NCBI GenBank assembly: GCA_031257775.1
Contig: JAIROA010000040.1
Coordinates: 1 to 38,894 of the forward strand
Origin: Synergistaceae bacterium
GTDB lineage: Bacteria > Synergistota > Synergistia > Synergistales > Synergistaceae
Length of the DNA stretch: 38,894 nt
Reading direction: 5' to 3'
Shown piece by piece: positions 1 to 7,818 of this stretch. A program made the position numbers and the translations under genes. Within the stretch, counting starts at the first letter, position 1. Each line of letters opens with the position of its first letter. Below the pieces are notes generated by a model. The model worked only from the letters and a program-made list of their open reading frames with translations. It made no database searches and had not been told where the DNA came from.

Positions 1-170
1 AGGTATCATCGCCGGAATTTGCTGCCGTAAGGTACTCTGGCGAGATCGTCATTCCGGGCGGCGGGGGCGGTGGCGTCGGATGCGATGCCGGCGCCGGCAT
101 TTTCGCCGTGAGGTTATTGCCGCTGGTAAGCCTTTTGGGGAAGAGGAAAACCATTCTTCCCAAAAAGTAA
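1..170 (+). CDS. C-terminal end of an exported protein with a Synergist-CTERM-type sorting signal (partial)
   Basis: This is an open frame with no start inside the window, running from base 3 to a TAA at 168-170. It is absent from the ORF track because its start lies off the left edge. The 55 visible residues end with a glycine run (PGGGGGGVG), then GCDAGAG, a hydrophobic stretch (IFAVRLLPLVSLL) and a basic tail (GKRKTILPKK). Gly-rich linker, GC-D/N-AG motif, transmembrane helix and Arg/Lys tail is the layout of the Synergist-CTERM sorting domain, known from surface or exported proteins of Synergistota. The protein is probably processed or anchored at the cell envelope by that tail. The function of the body cannot be seen. 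The tail KTILPKK is longer than usual, so processing efficiency is uncertain. This fragment is also the best taxonomic clue in the window. Confidence 0.75.
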   Translation, partial: VSSPEFAAVRYSGEIVIPGGGGGGVGCDAGAGIFAVRLLPLVSLLGKRKTILPKK

Positions 171-186
171 AATCAGTTGTGTTGAT

Positions 187-228
187 CGGCCGCTATGTGA
201 GCGAGGCCGCTCGCCCGCATAGCGGCCG
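187..228. repeat. Strong long hairpin or cruciform after the CTERM gene
   Basis: CGGCCGCTATG at 187-197 is perfectly complementary to CATAGCGGCCG at 218-228. Inside it a second stem, GCGAG (201-205) with CTCGC (210-214), closes a 4-base loop. It lies 17 bases after the stop of the left-edge gene. No T tract follows on either strand, so it is not a standard intrinsic terminator; it may be a transcript-end stabiliser or a REP-like unit. The rest of the 171-373 spacer holds the dispersed repeat listed next and no recognisable gene. Confidence 0.65.
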
Positions 229-243
229 TGACAGCGCAACGCA

Positions 244-322
244 ATGTTGCGCCCAACGCGAAGCGCCCGAGGTTTTTTCCAAATCAACTCGTCTGTCATG
301 AGTTGATTTGGAATTAGGATTA
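244..322 (-). repeat. Dispersed 3'-end hairpin repeat, copy 1 (79 bp)
   Basis: The core is a perfect 12-bp inverted repeat, CCAAATCAACTC (279-290) with GAGTTGATTTGG (300-311), around a 9-base loop. It is flanked by GAGGTTTTTT on one side and AATTAGGATTA on the other. The whole 79-bp unit recurs inverted at 15753-15831 with one visible mismatch, and shorter relatives lie at 6400-6456 and 23263-23316. The strand given is that of the gene whose 3' end it follows, the PurM-like gene whose stop is at 374. Confidence 0.8.
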
Positions 323-373
323 TATGAGTATCGGGGCCGCGCGCCGCGGTTTTGCCCGTGACGCGCGGATACG

Positions 374-1093
374 TCACTTGAACGTGCCTATTTCCGTGAA
401 ATCGGGGAACTCGCGGGCCGTTTCGGGGCGGCACATGGCGACGATGCACGTTGCCGGTCCCGCGGAGGCGGACAGGTCGACGCCGCAAGCTTGAGGGACG
501 AAAGAGAGCCCGTGTAATTCGGCTAGCAGGTTTGCCTCGTACATGATTCCCTTCGAGCCGGCCGGAACGATCTCGACTACGTCCTCGCAATCGAGCAGTC
601 TCGCGAGCTTCGCGTAGCATCCGTCGTCCGAGATATCGACTCCCGAACCCACAGCAGGCGTACCGGCCAGCAACGCTGCATCGCCCGGCTGGCCGGTACC
701 GAAGCGAAGCCCGCCTTTCTCGGCGATGCCCAGCACCGTGAGCCCTATGCCGGTCATCGACGTCGGAAAGTTCTCCTCGGTGGAGCCGGTCAGCATGACG
801 CCGCTCAGCCCGCAAACGGCTATCTCGTCCTCTATTCCTCTCATGATGCCCTTCCCAGTCGGATTCATCTCGCAGCACAGCCCGTCGGACACTGCGATCG
901 GCCTTGCCCCGGAGGCCATCACTTCGAGCAGAGCCACGCGGACGGTGAATTTACCGACCAAGTACGGGGCGCATGACATGACGTCTCCCGGTTTAAAGCC
1001 CAACCCTCCGCAGCTGTCGCAGGCGAGAACCATGTTTCGCTCTTCGCCGAGCGGTATTATAACCAGATCCCTTCGTTTGTACGGCGCGTTCAT
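374..1093 (-). CDS. PurM/ThiL-like ATP-binding protein, possibly alpha-ribazole kinase (CblS)-like
   Basis: The 239-residue protein has the N-terminal pattern of the AIR-synthase/ThiL/HypE superfamily: an early acidic metal-site motif (ACDSCGGLGFKPGD), then a buried helix with VGKFTVRVALLEVMASGA followed by RPIAVSD. These proteins bind ATP and often phosphorylate or activate a small molecule. The ACDSxGGxG motif and short length recall CblS-type alpha-ribazole kinases of cobalamin salvage, but that is from memory and cannot be tested here; ThiL-like or other PurM-like roles remain open. It is last in the leftward ABC importer operon. Its ATG overlaps the TAA of the PHP gene by one base (TAATG), so the two are probably translationally coupled. 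Confidence 0.7.
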   Translation of the reverse strand: MNAPYKRRDLVIIPLGEERNMVLACDSCGGLGFKPGDVMSCAPYLVGKFTVRVALLEVMASGARPIAVSDGLCCEMNPTGKGIMRGIEDEIAVCGLSGVMLTGSTEENFPTSMTGIGLTVLGIAEKGGLRFGTGQPGDAALLAGTPAVGSGVDISDDGCYAKLARLLDCEDVVEIVPAGSKGIMYEANLLAELHGLSFVPQACGVDLSASAGPATCIVAMCRPETAREFPDFTEIGTFK

Positions 1094-2151
1094 TATTTAT
1101 CACAGCCTCTATAAATGTGTCGAATGGGCCCGATCCCCTCGCGGTTTTTTTGCTCCGGGGACGGAGTCACTGGGGCTTTTCGTGATTCGGGGACGTCGAG
1201 CCATATCGGGTTCGTGAAGGATTTTCCGCCGCGCTCGTCGAAGCACTCCGCCCGCACGTACAGCTCGTCTCCCCGGAGAGGGGACACGAATTCGGTGAGA
1301 AGCGCCCCCCCGGGGTCCGCCAGCTTCCATCGCATATGACGCGCCCGTCCGCCGAAATAGACGCGCGCAGCCGGCGAACAATGAAAATGAACGCGGCCGC
1401 CGTCTACGTAAAAATCGTATATTTCAGGGCCCCCGGCGCTGCCGTAAAAACTCCCGGAGACGAGGGCCGCCGTTATATCGTCGAGGGACAGGGATTCGGC
1501 CTTTGCCACGACGTAACCGCCGAACGCGTCATAGCCTCCCGAATTTTCCGGGAAAAAATGATGCGCGTCGTCGACGGAAGTGCCCAGCATATGGACGCCA
1601 TGCCGGAGGACGGCATCCCAGCACTGAAACGCTTCGCCCGTGTTCTCCAGGGCCGACGAGCAAAAATTGTATACTTCGATGGCCGAGATGTTCGTGAAAG
1701 ACAGCACCTGGTCATATTCAACCCTGGACCAGTACGGATGGTTCAAGGTTACCCAGCACCCCCTCATGACGGCATCGTCTATGATCGGCTGGAGATATTC
1801 CACCGTGTGCAACGGTTCAAGCTCCAGCCTGAAATCGTGCCCGTACGGAGGGAGAGGCGCGTTATCACGCATCTCCCTGGTGCCCGGAAGCGCCAGAAAA
1901 TGATACTCTGTGTCGTTGCCGGCCTGCGGCGGCGCGTTTATCTCCATGCCGGGCAGCATGAGGAAATCGCCGCTGTTGAAATCGTTGAAATCCGCGTATA
2001 TGTTGTGATCCGTTATGGCCATGAAGTCATATCCGTGTTCCCGGTACTCCCTCGCGACGTCATGGGGGCTCTTTCTGCCGTCCGAGCGCGTCGTGTGGGT
2101 GTGGAGATTGCCCTTGTAAAATTTGCCGCCGCGCAGGAAATTCGTTTTCAC
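1093..2151 (-). CDS. PHP-domain metal-dependent hydrolase (CehA/McbA-like)
   Basis: The protein of about 352 residues begins with the classic PHP metal motif HTHTTRSDG, followed by AITDHN and, further on, LNHPYW and SVDDAHHF. These supply the His/Asp ligands expected of a multi-metal phosphoesterase or hydrolase. The PHP domain fills roughly the first 230 residues, and the rest looks like the beta-rich tail seen in CehA/McbA-type proteins. The track starts at TTG 2172, but GTG at 2151, with an AGGG stretch just upstream, gives a better N-terminus (VKTNFLRGG). No signal peptide is visible, so it is probably cytoplasmic. It follows a Ugp-type solute-binding protein by about 22 bases. A role in cleaving a phosphate or amide bond in the imported compound is likely but inferred from position. 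The substrate is unknown. Confidence 0.8.
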   Translation of the reverse strand: MKTNFLRGGKFYKGNLHTHTTRSDGRKSPHDVAREYREHGYDFMAITDHNIYADFNDFNSGDFLMLPGMEINAPPQAGNDTEYHFLALPGTREMRDNAPLPPYGHDFRLELEPLHTVEYLQPIIDDAVMRGCWVTLNHPYWSRVEYDQVLSFTNISAIEVYNFCSSALENTGEAFQCWDAVLRHGVHMLGTSVDDAHHFFPENSGGYDAFGGYVVAKAESLSLDDITAALVSGSFYGSAGGPEIYDFYVDGGRVHFHCSPAARVYFGGRARHMRWKLADPGGALLTEFVSPLRGDELYVRAECFDERGGKSFTNPIWLDVPESRKAPVTPSPEQKNREGIGPIRHIYRGCDK

Positions 2152-2173
2152 GCCTTTACCCTGTCCCGGCAAT

Positions 2174-3517
2174 TCAATCGGGGTTTTCGTCCATTACCTT
2201 CTGGCAGGCAGAAGAGGCGCTTTCCATGGCTTCCGCCGCGTCCGCGCGTTTATCCGACAGACATGCTTCCAGTTCCTCGACTATGATGCCGTACATATTC
2301 TTCCAGTTTTTCGTAAACGGGCGTCTGTGGGCGTATTCCATCTGTTCTATGACCGTCCGGTACTCCGGTTTTTCCGACAGCATGGCGCTCAGTTTTTCCG
2401 AGTTCATGGCCGTCTTTGTTATGGGCAGATATCCGGTCAGCACGGCATATTCGCCCGCGTACTCGTCACGCGCCAGAAATTCCAGTAACTTGCCGGCGGC
2501 CGCTTTCTGCTCCCGGCTCGCGTTCCGAAACACCGCGATATTGCCGCCGCCGGTGGCGATGGACGGCGTCCCGCCGGACGAGGGATGCATGGCTATGCCA
2601 AGCTCGAAACCGGCATCCGCCATCCACTGCGAGTAAAGGGAATACATGCCGTTCGACCCCAGCATCATGCAGGCACGCCCTTGCAGTACCTCCGTCGCTA
2701 CGGTTATCCAGGGATCCTCCTGATGATCGTACGGGCTGAAAAGAGTCCCCTCCTCCTTCATCTCCTGGAAAAATTTCACTATATCGGACGCCTTCCCGCC
2801 GTCGTTGAACACGACTCTTTTGTTCGTGCCGTCCAATATATCGCCGCCCCAGGAATAGAGTATCGATTCGAATATCCATGCGTCGGTGTCCCAGCAGAGG
2901 CCGGCGCCCCTGATGCCGCGTTCCGCGTCGGATATGGCCTTCGCGGCCTCCCTGAATTCATCCCAGGTGGCGGGCGGCGTTTGCAGCCCGGACGCCTCGA
3001 ACATGGTCTTGTTGTAAAACAGCACAGGCATGGAGCGATTGAAAGGCACGGCGTACAGCTTGTCCCCGACATACCCGGAGGCCAGCAGTCCGGGCTGGTA
3101 ATTCGCGATAACGTCACTCGGCAAATACTCCGAAAGGTCCGCGGCTATGGGATGGAACCTGCCCAGGAACGTTTCCTCGATTATGGCCATCGTAGGAAGG
3201 TTCCCGCCGGCGGACGCGGCTTCCAGGCGCTCCGCTATGGCATCATAGCCGCCCTGCCCGCTGACGGTGATTTTAATGCCGGGATTTTCCTTCATGAAGT
3301 CCTCGGCCGCTTTTGCCAGGAAAACGCCTGTACTGCTTTCGTCGGCGAATACATTCCAGAACAGAACTTCCACCACCCCGCCGTTTTGCGGCGTTTCATC
3401 GGGCGAACTCCCGACAGTCTCGGGAACGCCGTCATTAGGGAACTGCCGCCACGCTACGAACGCCAGTGCCAGTACAATAACCGCCGCCAATAACATAAAA
3501 GATTTCTTCACTTTCAT
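2174..3517 (-). CDS. ABC transporter substrate-binding protein, family 1 (UgpB-like)
   Basis: This 447-residue extracytoplasmic solute-binding protein would capture a sugar, polyol or glycerol-phosphate-type ligand for the two permeases upstream. Typical family-1 features are seen: EVLFWNVFADES near the N-terminus, LYAVPFNRSMPVLFYNKTMFEASGL in the middle, the PATWDEFREAAKAI motif and a GRACMMLGSNG stretch. The N-terminus (KKSFMLLAAVIVLALAFVAWR) is a hydrophobic anchor with no lipobox cysteine and no obvious signal peptidase I site, so the protein may stay tethered to the inner membrane. It lies between the permease gene (58-base gap) and the PHP gene. The ligand cannot be told from sequence alone. 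Confidence 0.88.
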   Translation of the reverse strand: MKVKKSFMLLAAVIVLALAFVAWRQFPNDGVPETVGSSPDETPQNGGVVEVLFWNVFADESSTGVFLAKAAEDFMKENPGIKITVSGQGGYDAIAERLEAASAGGNLPTMAIIEETFLGRFHPIAADLSEYLPSDVIANYQPGLLASGYVGDKLYAVPFNRSMPVLFYNKTMFEASGLQTPPATWDEFREAAKAISDAERGIRGAGLCWDTDAWIFESILYSWGGDILDGTNKRVVFNDGGKASDIVKFFQEMKEEGTLFSPYDHQEDPWITVATEVLQGRACMMLGSNGMYSLYSQWMADAGFELGIAMHPSSGGTPSIATGGGNIAVFRNASREQKAAAGKLLEFLARDEYAGEYAVLTGYLPITKTAMNSEKLSAMLSEKPEYRTVIEQMEYAHRRPFTKNWKNMYGIIVEELEACLSDKRADAAEAMESASSACQKVMDENPD

Positions 3518-3574
3518 TCCTCCCTGATTTATCCGGCGCGCTCCGCCGTTTTTTGCATATCATGAAACATAACG

Positions 3575-4423
3575 TCAAGATCTAGGAGCTTCGAGGTCTT
3601 TGCGGCCGGAGAATATCAAGCCGCTCTTGATCGCCCTGTTCGCCAAAACGTACACCGCCAGCATAGGGACGAGCGCCATCACGTTTCCCGCCATTATTAT
3701 ATGCCACTCCCTCGCCGAGTGACCTACCGGCATCAGGTTCTGTACCGCCATCGGCAGGGTGCGCACCGCCTCGTCGGTGGTGAGTATCGAGGTCCAGAAG
3801 TAATCGTTCCATTTGTAGACGAAAGTGAATATCATCGCGGTTATTATGATGGGTCTCGCCATAGGGGCCATGATATGTGTGATCACGCGAATCTCGGAAC
3901 ATCCGTCGAGCCTCGCCGCGTCCAGTATTTCATCGGGTATCGTCCTGAAATACTGGACGAGGGAGAAAATGGTGAACGCTGAATAAAAAAACGGCGCGGT
4001 GAGTCCTCTCATGGTATTTATCCACCCGATCCTGCTCTCCAATATATATATCTGAAGAAATATCGTCTGCGCGGGCACTATGAGGTCGAACAGGACAAGG
4101 CAGTAAAGCGTTTTTTTGAATCGGAACTGTTTCTTCGCGAACGCGTACGCGCAGGGCACACACACGACCAGCTGTCCCGCTATGGTGATGAATGTGGAGA
4201 GCAGCGAGTTGCGCAGATAGTGGACGAAGTTCATCCTGCTCCACGCCGTAGCGTAATTCTCCGGGTGAAACTCGGACGGCAGCAGCGCGGGCGGCGTCAT
4301 ATTCACCTCGTACCGGCTCATGAACGAAGCCGAGACCATGAAGAACATCGGAAACACGAAAATCAGAATGAGGGCTGTGAATCCGGCCGCCCGCGCCGCC
4401 GCCCTCATAAAGCCTCCGTTCAT
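3575..4423 (-). CDS. ABC transporter permease, carbohydrate type (UgpE/MalG-like)
   Basis: The second inner-membrane permease of the importer, about 282 residues with six hydrophobic segments. The EAA loop that docks the ATPase is visible as EILDAARLDGCSEIRVITHIMAP. The ORF track extends it to 4555, but those extra residues are read across the upstream gene. ATG at 4423 overlaps the upstream TGA as ATGA and gives the normal start just ahead of the first membrane helix (AGFTALILIFVFPMFFMVSA). The overlap implies translational coupling with the partner permease. Confidence 0.88.
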   Translation of the reverse strand: MNGGFMRAAARAAGFTALILIFVFPMFFMVSASFMSRYEVNMTPPALLPSEFHPENYATAWSRMNFVHYLRNSLLSTFITIAGQLVVCVPCAYAFAKKQFRFKKTLYCLVLFDLIVPAQTIFLQIYILESRIGWINTMRGLTAPFFYSAFTIFSLVQYFRTIPDEILDAARLDGCSEIRVITHIMAPMARPIIITAMIFTFVYKWNDYFWTSILTTDEAVRTLPMAVQNLMPVGHSAREWHIIMAGNVMALVPMLAVYVLANRAIKSGLIFSGRKDLEAPRS

Positions 4424-5295
4424 TGGTAGTGCGCGCGCCTGTCCATCAGCGCGAAGTTCACCGCCGAGACGACGGAGAGAAACAGAATCAACACTACAGC
4501 CCCAGCCATCGCCCTGCCTATTTGAAAATGCAGGAAGCCCGTCCTGTATATCCAATATACCATCAGATTTGACGAATTTCTAGGGCCGCCCTCCGTCATG
4601 AATTTGACAATGTCGAATGTGCCGAACGCTGATATCGCGCTTGTCGTGACGAGGAACACGAGAACCGGTGAGATCGTCGGCAGCGTTATATGAAAAAACA
4701 TCCCGGCCCGCGTCGCGCGATCCAACCGGGCCGACTCGTACAGTTCGGCCGGTATTTTTTGAAGTGCGGCTATGACGATAAGCGTGTTGAAGCCCGTTGT
4801 TTTCCATACCGCCACTATAACGAGCGACAGGAGCGACGTGCCGGGATCCAGCAGCCATCTCAGCGGGGGGAGGCCAAAAAGCCCCAGCGCGTAATTCAGG
4901 ATCCCGTACCCAGGATCCATCATGAACATCCAGAGTGTCGCCACGGCTATGAACGACACTATATGAGGCGTGAAGATCACGCTCTGGGTGAGGTTGTGGA
5001 TGAAGCGGTTCCTGTTGAGAAAGAGAGCGGCTGCCACTCCCAGCGGCACGGAAAGCGCGACGGAGCAGAACATGAATACGACGCTGTTTCCGAACACTTT
5101 TAAAAAGACGCCGTCCGTAAAAATAGATCTGTAGTTCGCGAGCCCGACGAATTTATCGGTGCCGGCAACGTAATCGACGCTGCGGAAGCTGTCGCGTACC
5201 GACATCACGGTCGGGCCTATGCTGAAAATCAGGCACAGTGCGATCGCGGGCAGAATCAGGATGTATGGTGAACGGGCGGACGCGCCGGGTTTCAT
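4420..5295 (-). CDS. ABC transporter permease, carbohydrate type (UgpA/MalF-like)
   Basis: The first permease subunit, 291 residues. The N-terminal helix (YILILPAIALCLIFSIGPTVM) is followed by a short periplasmic region containing FVGLANYRSIF, typical of UgpA/LacF-type subunits, and then by further membrane helices. The EAA loop reads ELYESARLDRATRAGMFFHITLP. The start ATG overlaps the stop of the ATPase gene (ATGA) and its stop overlaps the next permease start in the same way, so ATPase and both permeases form one coupled block. Confidence 0.9.
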   Translation of the reverse strand: MKPGASARSPYILILPAIALCLIFSIGPTVMSVRDSFRSVDYVAGTDKFVGLANYRSIFTDGVFLKVFGNSVVFMFCSVALSVPLGVAAALFLNRNRFIHNLTQSVIFTPHIVSFIAVATLWMFMMDPGYGILNYALGLFGLPPLRWLLDPGTSLLSLVIVAVWKTTGFNTLIVIAALQKIPAELYESARLDRATRAGMFFHITLPTISPVLVFLVTTSAISAFGTFDIVKFMTEGGPRNSSNLMVYWIYRTGFLHFQIGRAMAGAVVLILFLSVVSAVNFALMDRRAHYQ

Positions 5296-6308
5296 GGCGC
5301 CGCCCCTCCCGGCGTTCTCACCTCCGCGCGGATCCCTCTTTCATCGAAGGCGTGCAGGTCATTCCTTTTGACGAACATATCGAGATGCCGCCCCACCTCC
5401 ACGCGTTCTGAGTGACGCATCTCGAACTGGGTGCCGTCCTGAGCCGTTATCCTGTACCGGTACGCGTCCCCTAGATTCTCCCTGGACGAAACCGCGCCTT
5501 CGATAAAGATACCGTCGAGCCCGGCGGGCCGCCCTATACCGACTTTCTGTCCTCTGAAACCTATGTACCTCCCGTCTTTCAGCGGCAGTATATTCATCCC
5601 CGGATCCCCTATGAACCTGGCGGTGAAGATATTGGCCGGGAGGTCGTAAATATCCTCGGGCGTGCCGTACTGCATTATCCTGCCGCCATCCATGACGGCG
5701 ATATGGTCGCCGAGGCTCATCGCCTCCGCCTGATCGTGAGTGATATAGACGAACGTCGCGCCCAGTTTTTGGCGGAGGCGCGCGAGTTCGCCGCGCATCT
5801 GCGCCCTCAGCGGAGCATCGAGGTTCGACAGCGGTTCGTCCATCAGGAATACGTCGGGGCTTTTCGATATGGCCCTCGCCAGGGCGACACGCTGACGCTG
5901 CCCGCCGGAGAGGGCTGACGGTTTTTTCCCCGCGTGTTCCGTCAGCCCGACCATTTCGAGCACCTCCGCCAGGATTTTTTTAATCTCGTCCTTACCGCGG
6001 CCGAAATTCCGCAGCCCGAACGATATATTTTTCTCAACGGTCATGTGTGGATAGAGCGCGTAGTTCTGAAAGACCACCGCGACACCCCTGTCTCCGGGCT
6101 CGTGACGCGTCACGTCCTTCCCGGCTATCCATATCGAGCCCTCGGTGACGCGCTCCAGCCCAGAAATCAGGCGGATGAGCGTAGTCTTGCCGCACCCCGA
6201 AGGCCCGACCAGCACTGTGAACGACCCGGGTTCTATTTCGAGATTGAAGTTCTCCATGACTGTAAATCCGTTCGGATATGTTTTTTTCAGATTGCGAATG
6301 GAAATCAT
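5292..6308 (-). CDS. ABC transporter ATP-binding protein (UgpC/MsmK-like)
   Basis: The ATPase that powers the importer, about 338 residues. Walker A (GPSGCGKTT), the ABC signature (LSGGQRQR), Walker B (VFLMDEPLSNLD) and the switch histidine (ITHDQAEAM) are all present, followed by the C-terminal OB-like regulatory domain of the MalK/UgpC subgroup. The track start at 6413 adds a Cys/Arg-rich run without family resemblance. ATG at 6308 starts MISIRNLKKTYPNG and is preceded by AGGAG at good spacing, so it is preferred. This is the first gene of the leftward operon. Its promoter should lie in the roughly 90 bases between it and the repeat at 6400; no clear promoter was seen there. Confidence 0.9.
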   Translation of the reverse strand: MISIRNLKKTYPNGFTVMENFNLEIEPGSFTVLVGPSGCGKTTLIRLISGLERVTEGSIWIAGKDVTRHEPGDRGVAVVFQNYALYPHMTVEKNISFGLRNFGRGKDEIKKILAEVLEMVGLTEHAGKKPSALSGGQRQRVALARAISKSPDVFLMDEPLSNLDAPLRAQMRGELARLRQKLGATFVYITHDQAEAMSLGDHIAVMDGGRIMQYGTPEDIYDLPANIFTARFIGDPGMNILPLKDGRYIGFRGQKVGIGRPAGLDGIFIEGAVSSRENLGDAYRYRITAQDGTQFEMRHSERVEVGRHLDMFVKRNDLHAFDERGIRAEVRTPGGAAP

Positions 6309-6399
6309 GCCATCTCTCCTGTCTCGGAAGAGTATATCATCATCCGTGCCGCCATTCACCGTCCTTCGGCAGTGGCATGGCCTTTCGGATATGGCTGTT

Positions 6400-6456
6400 G
6401 AGGTTTTTTCCAAATCAACTCGTCTGTTATGAGTTGATTTGGAATTAGAATTATAT
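6400..6456 (-). repeat. Dispersed 3'-end hairpin repeat, copy 2
   Basis: The same GAGGTTTTTT / CCAAATCAACTC...GAGTTGATTTGG / AATTAGAATTATAT unit as copy 1, with one loop change (gtctgttat). It overlaps the stop codon of the MATE gene. It lacks the GC-rich extension (ATGTTGCGCCCAACGCG) of copies 1 and 3. The strand given is that of the MATE gene it follows. Confidence 0.8.
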
Positions 6457-7818
6457 AGCCTTCATTTTTCTGTCGTAAACGCGTTTGCTAAAAAACGCGC
6501 AGAGGGCGAGCGTCGCTACCTCCGTTATCGGAAACGACCACCATATGGCGTTCACCTTGCCGGACAGTGAGAGGAGGTACGCTATCGGCAACAGGAGGAG
6601 CAATTGCCGGGACGCTGCCACGATAAGGCTCTCCTGGCCGTTTCCAAGGGCCTGAAAGACGGAAAGCGACACGATGCAGAAGCCGGCGAACAAAAAGTGA
6701 ATGCTGATGATGCGAAGGGCCGGCACCCCTATCGCCAGCATGTCCGGAGCGGCGTTGAACTGAGCGAGCAGTTCTTTTGGGAATAGCTGAAAAGCCGCGG
6801 CGCCGATCAGCATGATGCCTACGGCGCACATGGCGCTGAGTCTTATCGTCTGCATGACGCGTTCTTTTTTCTTGGCGCCGTAGTTGTAGGCGATGATCGG
6901 GACCATGGCGTTGTTGAGCCCGAATATCGGGAGGAACACGAAGCTCTGCAGCTTGAAGTAGACGCCGAAAACAGCCACGGCTGTGGAAGTGAAGGAAAGC
7001 AGGAGCCGGTTTAAGCCGTAGGTCATAAACGAGCCCAGCGAGGCCATCAGGATCGATGGAAGGCCTACGGCGTATATCCTCTTTATGATTACGGCGTCGG
7101 GCCTGAAGCCGCGAAGGGACAGGCATATTTCAGGATTATGGCGGATGTTGAAGTAAAGCGCCAGAGAAGCCCCCACCGTCTGGCCTATCACCGTCGCGGC
7201 AGCGGCGCCGGTCACCCCCATCGCCGGGCAGCCTAGAAGGCCGAATATCATGATCGGGTCTAAAATGATATTCGTCACGGCCCCGGCGCTCTGGGATATC
7301 ATGGCGTAAAACGTCTTGCCCGTGGAAATGAGAAGCCTCTCCAGCATTATCTGGCTGAACATGCCAAACGACAGGCCGCAGATGACGCTGAGGTAGTCGC
7401 GCCCGTATCCCGTGATCTCGCCGATGTCCGTCTGAAACGCGAAAAACGCTTCGCTCCCGGCGAGGCCAAACGCCATAAAAGCGGCGCAGCTGACCCAGGC
7501 AAGGAAGAGGCCGTTTCGAGCGGATTTGTTCACGACGGCGAAATTTTTCTCTCCAAGGCTTTTAGACAAAAAAGCGTTCACCCCAACGCCTGTCCCGACG
7601 CCTACGCCGATCATAAAGCTCTGAATGGGGAACGCGAGCGACACCGCGGTCAGCGCGTGCTCGTTTATTCTTGCGACGAATATGCTGTCAACCACGTTGT
7701 AAAGGGCCTGTACCATCATGGATATTATCATCGGGATCGACATGTCCAGCAACAGCTTCGGGATCGGCATGACGCCCATTTTGTTCTCTTTTGGCTTTGG
7801 GGGCTGGATTTCCGTCAT
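6451..7818 (-). CDS. MATE-family multidrug/Na+ antiporter
   Basis: The protein has 455 residues and about twelve hydrophobic segments, the usual MATE size. Family-like patterns include the start PIPKLLLDMSIPMIISMMVQALYNVVDSIFVAR and the second-half PIFGLNNAMVPIIAYNYGAKK. It should export drugs or metabolites across the inner membrane using an ion gradient; the substrate is unknown. ATG overlaps the TGA of the cytidylate-kinase-like gene (ATGA), so the two are coupled. Its 3' end overlaps a dispersed hairpin repeat. Confidence 0.92.
   Translation of the reverse strand: MTEIQPPKPKENKMGVMPIPKLLLDMSIPMIISMMVQALYNVVDSIFVARINEHALTAVSLAFPIQSFMIGVGVGTGVGVNAFLSKSLGEKNFAVVNKSARNGLFLAWVSCAAFMAFGLAGSEAFFAFQTDIGEITGYGRDYLSVICGLSFGMFSQIMLERLLISTGKTFYAMISQSAGAVTNIILDPIMIFGLLGCPAMGVTGAAAATVIGQTVGASLALYFNIRHNPEICLSLRGFRPDAVIIKRIYAVGLPSILMASLGSFMTYGLNRLLLSFTSTAVAVFGVYFKLQSFVFLPIFGLNNAMVPIIAYNYGAKKKERVMQTIRLSAMCAVGIMLIGAAAFQLFPKELLAQFNAAPDMLAIGVPALRIISIHFLFAGFCIVSLSVFQALGNGQESLIVAASRQLLLLLPIAYLLSLSGKVNAIWWSFPITEVATLALCAFFSKRVYDRKMKAI

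Noticed and set aside
114-878. 254-residue minus-strand ORF
   Set aside because: Arg/His-rich shadow of the PurM-like gene and the repeat region; no family resemblance.
1336-2286. 316-residue plus-strand ORF
   Set aside because: Antisense shadow of the PHP gene.
2585-3493. 302-residue plus-strand ORF
   Set aside because: Antisense shadow of the Ugp-type binding protein, whose own frame has clear family motifs.
6400-6456. Repeat copy 2 as a normal intrinsic terminator
   Set aside because: On the transcript strand the stem is followed by A's, not U's. The T run precedes the stem on the other strand, so neither direction fits.
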